Shown: piece after piece, positions 38,734 through 51,400 of the stretch
Position numbering within the stretch: position 1 is the first letter of the stretch
Layout: the number at the start of each line of letters is the position of its first letter
DNA from: Cruorifilaria tuberocauda
Taxonomy: Eukaryota; Nematoda; Chromadorea; Rhabditida; Onchocercidae
DNA: 64,000 bases
Assembly: GCA_013365365.1 (NCBI GenBank)
Contig: JABVXU010000080.1
Span: forward strand, 1 to 64,000
Direction: 5' to 3'
Translations under genes and position numbers: made by a program
The notes under the pieces: model-generated
The model's input: the letters and a program-made list of their open reading frames with translations, nothing else
What the model was told of the DNA's origin: nothing
The model's database searches: none

Positions 38734-39742
38734 CTTTAAAGCTCTCGATTGCTTATCTCGCAATGAGAAAGCTTCGCTCAGCTTATTTATTAGGCAAATC
38801 CTCGAAAAAATAATTATACTTCGTGCTACACCTAAAAAGAAAATTGTTCATGTGTGTTTACATAATAAAGGTTCATTATCACAATATTTAGGCTTTACGC
38901 CTCATCGGCAGCTGTGGTGATATATCACTTTGACAACCTCATTTTCTTCGTATGCTATATTTGCCCATAACTGAGCACTACTTATCCAGCAATAAATTCT
39001 CTCTGTTTCACTTTACCAACTTAGCAGCATTTAATAGCTTTACTTCATAAAGAGAGAAAATGAGGAATTTTGTGCAGCGCAATCAGAATATTTGTAATTT
39101 CAGCTCAAATAATTCATCCTTATATAAACTTATAGGAATGATAATGGGTTTTTTCCACTAGTCGCTTTATTTCTAGCTTAAATGAAACTTTCAAAAAAAA
39201 CTAAATAAATAAATTCTTTCGTCGATCCTGAATCTAAAACTATACAAAGTCTCTTGGAATCCATCAAAAAATACATTAAACTCTTTTCTGAATATCATTT
39301 ATTGAAATAAAAACATTTCATGTGATATCTAAATATCCCAAACTGACATAACAGATTGTAGACTGTAGGAATATAAATAGATTGTAAACATATAAATTTC
39401 ATTAAATGAAATGAATAAAAGAGAGGAATACATTCTTTCTCCAGTTAATATGACAAACATAGTCTTTTGACTAAGATTCAAAATACTTATAACTGAATAA
39501 AAACTGATACGGCATGATGACTAATGAAGAGTTTAGGTGTTTCATTCCATTAAGAAAATGAAGTAAACAGAAAAACCATAGATATAACGCCGATACAGAT
39601 TTTAACGAGCATGAATATATACAGGTCAATGATGAAAAGAAAATTCGCTTTTTAAAATTCTCATTATATACAACAGAATCACATTTGTAAAAAAAACCCA
39701 GACAACTTCCAGTTTATTATTAAGATAAATTGAAAATTAACT
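38734..39742. other. Spacer between two minus-strand genes
   Basis: About 1 kb, AT-rich. It should contain the 3' UTR of the TMEM60-like gene and the promoter of the SnoaL-like gene. No further exon recognised. Confidence 0.5.
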
Positions 39743-40578
39743 TCACTGTCTTATTTTTCCGGCTGGTTTATTATGTATACTAAATAATCGAAAAGTTAAT
39801 TCAATGATCAAGACGACTAGAAATGACCAAAGTGGCACTGCTAACCAAAACACCTGGATTATACCAAATTTCAATCGAACATAGAGCAGAACTTCGAAAA
39901 TAACTTTGAAGACCAATAATGCTGAAAACATTCTTGATTTTAGATCTTTTTTTCCATATATTTCTAAAATCCTATCACAATTTTAAAGATATTGATAATT
40001 AATTGAGAAGAGAATATAGTACACCATCCTCCTAAAATTATAAAAATTTGCTCTCATCTAAGCAATGCTGCTGTTACTAGTGAGATCAGGTGCAATGACA
40101 AACATAGAGTGATTTACTGAATTAAAAAAATTAGCAAAGTTATCGGTAGTTAAAAAACAAAAAATGAAATTACCAAACACAACAGCAGAGGTTCGTTTTT
40201 CCAGAGGGTAAACGTATGCCGTCACTGGATATGATGTATTCATATCGTATTGCCTTCGTCCCACACCACAAATTTGATAGTGCCGCATTATTCTGACCAC
40301 CGCATTAGACAGAAAAAGGATGTCAACAAATCCTAAAATCGCAAAAAATATCAGCGGCTCGCCATCCAGACCACCATCCTGAAATTTTTGAGTTCAATCT
40401 TATGTAGAATCTTTGAGCAACTACTTGAAATTATTTTAAGTGTAGTGAAACCATGAATTAGAAACAAAAAACTAACCAGATAAACAACCAGAAAGACAAG
40501 AGCGAGCAAGAGCAAAAACCACACGAATAGCGCTTTGTGTCCCGTACCCATAAAACCCGTCGAAGACCACAGATTCAT
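39743..40578 (-). CDS. TMEM60: TMEM60-like four-pass membrane protein
   Basis: Three exons, 40477-40578, 40174-40378 and 39743-39921, join in frame to give 161 residues. Four hydrophobic segments are evident: KALFVWFLLLLALVFLVVYL (TM1), FFAILGFVDILFLSNAVV (TM2), a segment with VVFALLVFKVIFEVLLYV (TM3), and QVFWLAVPLWSFLVVLIIEL (TM4). The layout fits the TMEM60/TMEM185 (Tmemb_185A) family: an acidic DGGLDG loop after TM1, a basic loop after TM2, and a P-L-W inside TM4. Length fits the small TMEM60 branch, slightly enlarged by a loop around residues 75-100. The function of the family is poorly known. A related assignment to another four-helix membrane family cannot be excluded without a search. 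Confidence 0.72.
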
Positions 40579-41330
40579 AAAAACTTATAACTGAATATAT
40601 CACATTAAAATCTGAAAAATGAAAGCTCAGAAATCACAGTAAGAAATTCAGTAATTTCATGACATCAATAAAAGAATGATCAAACTTCAAATCAGCTAAA
40701 CTCAGCCAAACTTGACACGCAAAATAATTCCTCCGGTAGCCTGGATTTTGCATTCAGATTCAAATATTCAAGATATCAATATACATTAGAGATAATTAAC
40801 AGAACTTTTCAAAAAAAAGTGCAAAATGTAAATTCCTTTGATTCTAATAAACTTATAATATTATAGTGATACTGCTGAAGAAAATATTTCGCTCAAATTA
40901 AGTGAACTATAAATTCCTACAATTTTTGTTTTGAAGTTGATAATATAGCAGCATTCAATTTCTAAAAAAGCATACTGTCAAGTTTGGATAAAGTTTTGCC
41001 TCAGTCCATAGTATTTTGTATTTCTTTTTTAAAACCATAAGCAATGTGAAATTAATAATAGTTTAAGAATTAGTATAAAACCAAACTGTATTTTTCTTAT
41101 TTCAAAGAGGTTTCCAAAATAAACTAAAGTCTGTAATTCAAGATTGCAACGAAATTTAAACATAATGAATGGAAAACAGATGCCATAACTGCTAAACTGC
41201 TCAAACTGAAACATTTGTAGTATACTTAGATCAAGATAACAAAATGTTAATTTTTATCACATTTTTAGCTTTGCTCTTACTATTAGCGAAATTAAAAGAT
41301 ATAAGGAATGATTAATGCACAACGAAGGAT

Positions 41331-41433
41331 ATAAAAAATTTTTCGTATAAGTAGCTTTTAAAATTACTATTTCACCACTTAAGATTTGGTGGTAACATTC
41401 AGAATTGTAATCATCTTATACGAAAATTTTATG
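41331..41433. repeat. Imperfect inverted repeat with nested stem
   Basis: The outer arms ATAAAAAATTTTTCGTATAAG (split as ATAAAAAATTTTT and CGTATAAG, 41331-41351) and CTTATACG-AAAATTTTAT (41415-41432) pair over about 18 positions with a 3-nt bulge. Inside, TTTCACCAC and GTGGTAA can form a second stem. The 103-nt element is intergenic. It could be a foldback transposon remnant or a hairpin transcript. Confidence 0.65.
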
Positions 41434-43239
41434 TATTGCTATTATTTACCAATATGTCTTAAAATATATATTGGTATTATTTAAATTATATCTTAAAATA
41501 TCTCTCAAACTCTCATCAAAAAGCGCTAATATCTTTCGATAATAGCAGATATATAAATGAAAAAAATAGAGCAATATGTAAGAAAGACGAATACGAGTAA
41601 ACTGAAGCATTATTTATTCTCTGAATTCCTTTTATTTCACAATCACCAGAAACCATAAAAAAATGATATGAAATAAAAAACAAATGTAAAGAATATTATA
41701 AAATCAAAAATGAGGTAAATTTAAACATGAAAACCGTACTTCAGATATCCAAACAGTGCATTCAATTCTAAACAAAAAAAAGTTTGGAAAAAACATACAG
41801 GCGTGAATGCACACAAATACACATTTATAAACTTTGAGACAAGATTCGATCAATAAGTTGATATGATAATACAAGAAGTAAAGCATTATTTATGCGTTGG
41901 CAAATTCTTTATTTCATACAAAAATTACAGTTGAATGACTTCCCCCATCACTGGTATTTAGCAATATTTATAAATGGAGTTTGGATAGAATAATAATAGA
42001 AAACATACATACATATATATATCGGGATATATGTAGATGCCATAACCCACCGATTGAACCACTCAGAACATTTGACCCTAAATTATCATAATTTGCAGAT
42101 TTCATGTGTTCCTGCCATTATGATCGAATCTCCAGCAACAAATAAGTCAAGAAACGACGAAATATATTCATTATCATTGATATTTTTGCTCGAAATTTGA
42201 GCATTTAGTAATATGCGGTTACTTTCACCGACTCTAAGAGTCTTATACAATTAATTCAAAAGTGCATTGTACTCTTTTATATGGATTTCTGAAATCATTT
42301 CTCATTTTTCGAACATTTTTAACCGCACAGTAAAATATCAACATCCAAGCAACTTGTATGTCAATGATTTGAATTATCTACTAATACTATTGAACTACCT
42401 CATACCGCTGAAATTGGAAAGTTGCTATTCATCTGATAATTTAAATCCGTCACATTATAAGATCTACTTTTGTTGAATATGGTGCAAATAAAACAGCTGA
42501 TCATTGAAAAATATCCTGAGTATTAGTAACTGCTTCTAATTCCCCTTACCATCCAGTATTTTATCCTAAAATTCCTAAATGAAACAACATTTTATGGAAT
42601 ATATTACGAGTTGAAAAGGAAACGATTATTTACTTTCAGCACATCCACGATGACATTTGATTGAGTTTATCGAAACGAAAAAACGCCGTGCTTTCTGAAA
42701 ATAAGTTTCCAAATAACTTAGTTTTAGCCAAATGAATATTTGACAAAAATGGACACTACTCCGTTTAATAAGATTATTCTGTACGAAATTTAAAGTTTAG
42801 AAAAAAAAGGGTAAGAAACGAAGAGCTAGAATTCAGACGACAAATTTGAAAAATAAGACTGCGGAAATCTTAAGAGGTATGATTTAAACAACACTAAAAA
42901 AACAGTAAAACAATTCTTCTCACTAAGAAGAAAATTAAAGAGAAATCTCTTCTCACATATGCTTTTGATGTTCCTGATTTTAAATGAATAATTAAGTGCT
43001 GTGCGAAAGAGGGCTAAATATAAATTTCTTGTTCATTTAATTACACAAAAATTTCTTCTTATCATGCCTATGTTGTTTATCTTTCTGTCAATAGCAGATT
43101 TGGAACTTTTCTGAAAATGCAATTGAGAAGTGAAATTATCAGCAAGCATCACTCATCCTATTTTATACCGAAGAAGTTTTCATTGCTCTGATAAGCTGTG
43201 AGTGAAAAAGATTTCATCTAGATTCCTATCCTTCAAACT

Positions 43240-43620
43240 ACTAACTCAACACCTCTTCACAACTTTTTGAAAGAAAGATAAAATTCTGGACAATGAACAG
43301 AGTGAAAACGATGGAAGAGAGGAAAGACAGGCCAGTCAGGAAAATAAATTCAGTAAAGCAGAGGGGAATACAGACGGCATGATCAAGTTGTACAACTGCT
43401 GAATCATAATCAGATGCGCTTCTTCGACAGTTCCGAATGTTTGTCTTGCAGATAGTACAGCTACACCACCTGCACCCATAAACCTGTCCATCTTTTTTTC
43501 GCATATCAGATTTCGCGGTTGGACGTTGATAGTCGCATTCGACGTGGTTTTCAGTTTGAAATGCTGCATTTGGCGGGAGGGCATTTGCGCATCTGGCGGG
43601 GCTAGGCTAGTGGAAATTTC
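43240..43620. other. GC-rich island with overlapping open frames
   Basis: Base composition changes clearly here; for example GGCGGGAGGGC and CTGGCGGGGC near 43573-43600. On the minus strand two frames stay open together: one from 43584 (82 codons, starting MPSRQMQHF) and one ending at 43241 (Cys-rich start CRWCSCTICKTNIRNC). Neither resembles a family I know, and neither has a clear splice partner. It could be a small gene, a noncoding RNA exon or a promoter element of the gene at 44752. Confidence 0.35.
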
Positions 43621-44751
43621 CTAGTAGTTATTGGCTGATCAGCTTCAGGTAGTCAATTTATCAGTATGAATGAATGATCGATTTCTGTTCTGAGAGGTGA
43701 TGAGTTGATAATATATGGAAATGAACATTACTGACCTATTATCAGTACATTAATTATATAAATTGGAGTGATAAAAAATGAGGTACTAATCTCTTCCTCC
43801 AATCTTCTGCCCTCTACTCTCTTTTTTTCCTGAAGTTTCTGAGTTTCCATGTAAATGGCATCAGTTTCAGAAACTTTTTTCTTCTCTCTACCCTTTTTTA
43901 ATTGGAATAAGGCCTGAAATCTGCAAATATTTCCATTAGATTGCTTATTCGATTACAGGAAAAGGAAAGAAAACGATAATCTATATGAAGGATTTTGCTC
44001 TCATTGTTTCCATATTTCCAATAAGATAAAAATAATTTTGGAATTAAATTCGATTTCTTGTTTGTCTTATCTGTGATTTAATTTAGAATGATTGAACACG
44101 AAAGATTCGTTCACCCAATTTAATGAAGCTTTGCTTCAATCAATGGAATTGAGATATTGATGATTGATTACGAAGTACAATTATGGTGCTGAGTGAGTTT
44201 GTAAAACTAAGTGAGGCACATATTCTATTTATTAGAACAGGGTCGCGATGTCTGCAGTGACAATTTCACAGTCAAAAGTTGAGCAAAAACTTTCAAATGA
44301 TTCCTCAGTTTCGGATTTGTAGTTGATTCTTATAACTTTACAGTTAAATTTGTCCATTATGAATTGATCAATTAAAAAAAGAATTATGGTGAGTGAATAT
44401 CGTAAGCAATTATAGAGAACGATTTATTTACTTTTTCACAGTTGGAAAAACCAAAAAGAGAATTCTTCGAGTTCTTGTATACTGCCATGGTTTTTTTATA
44501 TTATTTTGAGCAGCGTATGTTTTTTTGTATTATTTTGAGCATTACATCATAACAAAGTATTTATTTTCAGTTGTTATGGAGTATTTGCTGGATTCATATA
44601 TATTTTCTTATCTTCCATTCACAATATGTCCAAGTATGAGGAAGAATATCGTATCAGCCGTGATAAAAATTGTTACAGTTAGCTCTTGCCTGTTGTTTCT
44701 ATTTCATCACATTTATTCCCTTAATTTTTCTATTTTTCAAGATATTTGCAG

Positions 44752-47700
44752 ATGGCAGATTGGTTCTGCAAAACTCGGGAACTGCAGCCGTTCATAGAAA
44801 ATCATCCAACACTGGTTATTTCAGAATTTGTATACTCAATGCTTTGGTTGTTGTCGCTCTTCTCTGGTAATATTTTATTATATATAGTTTGACTAAATAA
44901 TTAGAAAAAAGTTTCAGAGAAATCGAATAAAACTTTGCAAAAATAGTTTCACGAACATCAATTTTCCTATGTTTCTTTTTACATATTTTTTTATTTCTTG
45001 ATTGCATATTTATTTTAATTAACTGAATTGAAAGCTTCAGTAGCTCTTGAAAAAACTGAAATGCAAAATTTAAAGCTTTCCGAAGTGGTTCACGTTATGT
45101 ATATACATGGCTTGGAATTTATTTATTGGCTTTCTTTGCTGAAAGCATGAAGTTTATCGATGAAAGTATGAACGTTGTATTCTATAGTCAAACAATGTTT
45201 ACATTCATGGGAATGCGTACTCCGCTTCATTTATTATGTGGTATCTACCACACATTGTTCTACACTTCATATGTTTTAATGAGAAGGTAGTTCTCTCTTC
45301 TTTCGCCAGTTCAGTTCATGTTTGATCTTGAAAAACTTCTGCCGTCTAATTTCAAGATGCTTAAACGTAATGTTTCTTATATCTGACTGAAGATAATTTG
45401 ACTACCGTGCGATATGAATCTATTTTCTGTGTTGAGTAAGCAATTTTTTACAGGATTCGCTTGAAGTGGTGGGGTGAAGCTGCAGCAAATGGTCTTATAG
45501 TACTCTTGTTGTCATTACCTTTGCAAGTGATGGGCACTAAGTTGCTTTGGTGGCAATGGCATGATGATGACCCACGTCTCATAAGCACGTATGTTTATTT
45601 GCATATCTCGTAATATTTTTATTTTTCAAACAATAGTCTCAAGTTTATATTGCATTAATTATCAAAAAAATTTTTAAGAGCAATAGCAGAACATTAACCA
45701 ATTTGAAAACTGTTCCGATGTATATTATTTGCTACTGTTTACTCTTCTAGATTTTATTCTGTACCACTAATTGTATTAGCGTGGCATGCAATACTAGGAA
45801 CATCATTCAGTATCAGTTTGTACTTATTTCGGAAAGGATTTCTTCATGAACAATATGACTGGAAAAGGTTCTAGTTATTTCCTTATTTTAAAATGCCTAT
45901 TATTAGCGCTGTTCGTTTTCGATTGTTTAGAAATTTTTGTTTCTAGCTATGTTCTTGTATGGCAGTGATGAATTTTGCATTCATTAAAACTTTATATATA
46001 TTAGATCGCATATGTTACAGATGTGAAACTGGGTTATTTATCAACCTATTAACATGAATGCTTTCATTTCTAGAAAATAAAGAACTTTCAGATTTATTGC
46101 TGAATTTTTTTGTGTGGTTGGCGCAGCTTTATTCACTCTTTGCCTTGCTACACTGCAGTACACAATTTTCTTCCACATCATGCATGATATTTTCAGGGTA
46201 ACAAATCTTTTTTTTGAATGGATTTATTTTTTTTCTGTTTGGGTTACAATTTCTCAAATACCTAATCACTCCTTTTTAGATGCATTCCCTATTTTCGCTG
46301 ACGCTTCTCCTCATTGTATATGCAGCTATAATGTTGAAAGCAATGTTTAATTCTAGAGTAGTGCATGACGAAGGTTTGAAATTTATATTATGCATATATG
46401 AATTTCTTCTAATATTTTAAATAAATGAAATTGTTATTTAGTGCTATAGAAGTCAAGATTAGAAACTGAAGAAGCTATAATTTTAAAGAGAATTTTCCTA
46501 GTTTACACTGATGTGGAAATGGAAATGATATGAAATGGAAATATAAATAAGCCAAGATTTCTTTGGGACTAGCTGCATTGTCTTATTATACCAAATATTT
46601 CAGTGGGAAAAGAGCAGTTAAGTAAAGCTTTATTGAATGAGAAACACGCTGATACATTGATTGAAATCTCAGTTGTGGCAATTCATTTCTTGCTTCACAT
46701 GTTATTGGCACTGTTCAGTTCCCCTGAGAACATCGTTTCAGAAGGTATGCACCAGGCAATCGGTCCGTGTGATGAAATTCAACAAATTTTTTCACCTTTT
46801 GGTTTGGTATGATTTTAATTTGCATATCTTCTGTGCATTTGTAATTTGTTACGGTTAATTAATCATCCGAAAAGTTAACTTTACTAGTTTTACCGATTTC
46901 TTAACTTGCGAAAAGGGAAATCAGGAAGGTTTTACATTTATATATGCTGAAGTTCTACTAACTTACTCGAATAATTACTCTTTGTTTCAGATTTCATATC
47001 GCAGGAAATATTTTTGTATGGAAGAAAAACAGCAGAAGTTATTCGATTTTCATTGTATTCCTGGTGGTCAATTATCGGTAATAATAAGTGGTGAACCTTT
47101 GGAGTACTATGCAATCTGTGGCACGAGTTTCGAACATCGAACAGAATACATTTCTTTCATATGGTTCATTATTGGGTTTAATAAACTTACAAAGGGAGAA
47201 GTTCATGATTCGCTAAAATAAAGGCATTGTAGATTGCTGATGTTAGCAAATAAATTAGTTAATTTATGCTATTAAGCTTTGTTTTTCTTTCACTTCATTA
47301 GTAAGATATTTGATTCGTGAAATTTAATTCGATATCATGCTCTATTTATAGGATATATTGCGTCACGGTCCTTTTCCTACTCTGTTATATCACTTTTTCT
47401 TGTACAGTTGAGGTACATTTTATTTTTCTATTTTCCATTTTAAGAATGGTTTAAGACTTAAATGCAGCAGTTTTATTTTACGTCAAAATTCCTTGGAAAG
47501 TATTGCTATCCTTTCAGATCAATATACCAAAAGTATGTCCTCGTATTGAAATTACGCAACGCAGCGACTATAGATACGGGTTTACATTATCGAAAGATCT
47601 AAGCTTATGTAGAAAAAAATCCGAAAATGGCGCGATTCCGCACCGAGTCTTGGGTGACAACGAACTTCGACATCGGTCAGGTATGCTAAATCGCAATGGT

Positions 47701-47763
47701 AAAAAATCACGTTTGCCTACACCTACTCGTCTTTCGGGTTATCTTTCAAATTCATCAGCATGA
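44752..47763 (+). CDS. Polytopic membrane protein of an uncharacterised family
   Basis: Ten exons join in frame: 44752-44866, 45076-45286, 45454-45588, 45751-45867, 46092-46197, 46280-46373, 46604-46806, 46991-47163, 47352-47412 and 47518-47763, giving 486 residues. The start ATG follows directly after ATTTGCAG, a likely spliced-leader acceptor. The N terminus reads MADWFCKTRELQPFIENHP and at least eight hydrophobic segments follow, for example WLLSLFSAF, YTWLGIYLLAFFAESM, GLIVLLLSLPLQVMG, FYSVPLIVLAWHAILG and ISVVAIHFLLHMLLALF. Near residue 345 there is a conserved-looking non-membrane stretch with GPCDE, RRKYFC, FDFHC and YYAICGTSFEHRTEY. One last helix (exon 9) and a basic tail follow. The pattern recalls a family of unknown function shared by nematodes and some protists, but I cannot name it with confidence. 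Zwilch follows on the same strand 674 bp downstream. Confidence 0.75.
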
Positions 47764-48437
47764 GCTTTTGACTCCAATTGCTCTAGTATTATTGCTTTGA
47801 TAGATCTTATTTTCGATTTTTCATTGAAATTCGGAAAATTGATTATAACTACACATACAATTTTATGTTTTGTACTGTTGTTTCTTTGTGCAAGTGCATC
47901 TCTGTAAAAAGTTATGTTTCCGAAATCTTGTTAAGTCCAACCTGAGTTCGCCATGCTATATTTTGATATGTTATATCTTCCTTATGCTTTTATTCATCTG
48001 TCTCAGTAGCCAAATCTTTTTTCAATCATTGCCTATCTATCGTTTCGGGGATGTGTGTTATAATTCTGTTTTAACTCTCACTTATGAATACTTCTTTAGA
48101 ATTTATCGTATGAAATGTATTTGAACACGTTTCACTTACCACCGAATTTCAATTATTGTTTTTTATTTGAGACATAAATAAGATTTGTTTGAGTACACCA
48201 ATGCGTTTATTTTTTGTTTTAGGAGTTGAATAAAGTTTTGTTTGTTTAAGATTTTTAGGTTTGATTGAGGGATTTTTGTTACCCTTTTTATTTAAGATAA
48301 ACAATTTTGACTGGTTTTCATTTGTCGTTACAATAATTTTCAATAGTGTTTTCATAAATGTGATCTTGAATGTGATCCGAAATTTTAGCCTCAGCTGCCT
48401 CTTTAGTTATATGCAGAATTTTAGGCTTTCAGATAAT
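47764..48437. other. Spacer between membrane-protein gene and Zwilch
   Basis: About 670 bp. AT-rich with pyrimidine runs; the last bases before the Zwilch ATG contain GGCTTTCAG, a good trans-splice acceptor. The open frames here are short and unconvincing. Confidence 0.5.
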
Positions 48438-51400
48438 ATGTTGCCGGATATCACCCGGACGGAATTATGTTCTAGGAATGGTGCAACACTGGTAAGCACT
48501 ATTCATATACAGTACATATTACAATATTGAGCCATTAATGTGCAACATTTAAAGAAACAAAAAAGTGGGTGCAAAAAGTCAAAATTATTAAGTTGAGTTA
48601 GAATGTTGAATAGAAATTCCAGGTGGAATGTTTTCGGTTTTCTAAATTTTTGCTTCAATAATTTTCGAATATCCGAGTTCATTACGTCAAAATTATTAAT
48701 GCAATCTTCCACCACACATTTCTTAAGTTTGGCAAGTATCGAGCCCGTCTCTTAAATACTTCTGAAGTGCCTGTGGTCAATAGTATGTCATGGATGATGG
48801 GGAAAGAAGTCGTGATAATCGATCGCCTGTTAGAATCTGATTGTGAAGTTTCTTTGGTAAGCTTTGTATAGTGTTAGCATGAATGCTTCTTTTAAGACTG
48901 GATGTGAAGTTTTGTCAATGAGTTTTGCTGAGCTGTACATTTAGTATAAACATAAATATGATTATGAGAATATATGGAGGCGATGAGAAGAGTGTGGGAG
49001 GAAAATTCTATTAGGCTATTGAATTAGCTGGATTATCGAGTTTAAATTTCTGAGTGCTTTTCAAGAATCAATTCTGGTGCACCATATCTCATTTCTCATA
49101 TTTCTGGTTGCAAACTTTTTAATATCTATTTATACAGAGTATAAATGAAGAACGACGAAATATCTCAGAAATCAAAGATCAAGTGCAGGACTGTGAAGAG
49201 CCAAGTTCTCTAAGCAATTCGGAACTTGGCACTTCACCTCTGAAATATGAATTTTTAACACTGTCGAAATTGCAGGTTGTCTATTTTCAGTTTATTTTAT
49301 TTTTAGATTTTAATTTGCTTATATATTTGGTTTCTTTATTAGATGTTAGCACGTGTGCTATCGAAAATAAAAATAGTATTTTGGTGTGTAAAATTTTTAT
49401 TTTTGGGTCATTATAATTTGGCTGGCTTGTGAAGCTCTATTACTTCTCGTATTCAAAAGTATAAATAATATCTTACATCGACATATCCATAAATTTCAGG
49501 CAAAGAATACGCCAAAGATTTTGACAGACGATGACTATTATTCTGTTACGATGAAACAGTTTACTTTATCTTCTTTGAAAACACCAGAAGCTCGATCTCT
49601 TGCTGGCACGTATGTTATTTAACTAATAATAATTCATAATGATCGCCTGCTTATAATCATATTTTTCATATTCACTGAAAGATTTTAATCAATTAAATTT
49701 AGCTTTATTACGGATGGAATTCCATTTGATACGAAAACGGTCCCAGATCCAATTATTTGGATTATTTGCGATAGAAGTGATCATCTCCACACGTCTTTGT
49801 TAGGTTTATGCAAAACAAACGATGGTATTGCGACGTACCATGTTAGAACATTGCGTAAGTTATCTTCGGGATATGAAGAATTTTCCAACTCACTGCGCTG
49901 TTATAAAACAATTTACTGAAGTGTACATTAATCCTGGTGCACTTTATATTGTTCTTTATTAACCCTTAATCGAATTATTGTTGCATGAGAAAAATAACAC
50001 TATCCTTTCCAGCACGAAATTACACTCATACCGTCAAATTTCTCGAGAATTATGTGGAACGCTTCCATGATTCTTATAAGGTGATTTTCGTTTATTTCAG
50101 AACCTTAAAGATACGAATGAGTAAGTGCTATTTTCGTGCAAGATTTTATTGTTTTTCGCTTCCCAAATAATTTTTTCTATTCCGCAATCACAGCTGCTTG
50201 AATAATTTCAATTTCATAGCATTAACTATTGTTAGAAAGAACAGTGATATGCTCTGGGACAATTTTAAATTTTCTATAGTTTAGGCCTCTCCAGATATAG
50301 CTTATTGCTTGTATGACGTTGTTCCGAAAACTGTGACAACCAATCGAGACAGCCAAAATAGTGTGTCTGGTTTTGTAGAACTTCATGTATCATGGACATT
50401 TTCAAATATGAATCGTTGCTTCGGTGGGATACTTTCAAAACCTATTCCGTCAGCTTCCGTTGTTGCTGTACGTTTCAGTCTTGATGGTTAAAAAAACCTT
50501 GACATTGAAACGTTGACTGATTGTGACTGATTACTTTATTGTCATGATAACGGTTCTAGAACTCTTTTAATGGAAAAATTTGTGGTATTTTTTAGATGTT
50601 TGCAAGTGTATTAAAATGCTTTTCTAGACTATTTTTTCATAGTGGATAATTTCTATGTCCAAAAATATAAAGGTTATTTGCAGAAGATATCGCCAGGTTG
50701 GCTTGATATACGTTTACCTCATCTTAGTCTGGTTGATGAGTTAGAACTGGTGTTAACCCTGGGACGTGCATTGCGAACCGGTGAAGTGATTTGGCGAAGT
50801 GTGGATTTTAATCAATTGCATGAGGATGAGAAGCTTATGAATTCTGAGTTACAATCTCTACTTAATCAAACTTCAACTTTTCTTAGAAGTATGTTAAAGT
50901 GTCTGTAATTTGTGCTAGAAAAAAATTTCTCTTAGATTAGGAATTTATTAAATTTTATAAAAAGCTGTGACATGAATGAAGCAAAATTTATCGAATTCAT
51001 TTTGAACTTTGGAAGCAGGGTAGTTTGAATCGTGTTATAGATCTGAGTTGCTAGAGAAGACCAAGTATTTTCATTGTAGATAAAAATTTGGAAGAAAATG
51101 TTCCATTAGATGCACCTCGCGATTTCACCGATGAACTGTGGCTTATATTGCGCCACTGCCATTCAAGTAAAGACCTAACTAAAGCTTTAAGATATGTCTT
51201 TGATGCTTTGAAAGCAGGATATAAAAATACTTTGGTTAGTTTTTCTTACTTTCTCTTTTTTTCCTAGTTAGATATGTGATGCACTGGTTGCAAATTATTT
51301 TAAATATATAAAAAAACAAGGATTTTATGGTAGTTTTAGATACTTACAAATAATAAATGTACAATGGCGCGTTTGTTGCGAGATGCATATACCAACGACT

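Larger units (their letters stand above)
40579..44751. other. Divergent intergenic region, about 4.2 kb
   Basis: Lies between a minus-strand and a plus-strand gene, so it probably holds two promoters. It contains the hairpin-forming repeat at 41331-41433, an (AC/AT)-rich tract near 42003-42020 and the GC-rich island at 43240-43620. No other exon recognised. Confidence 0.5.
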
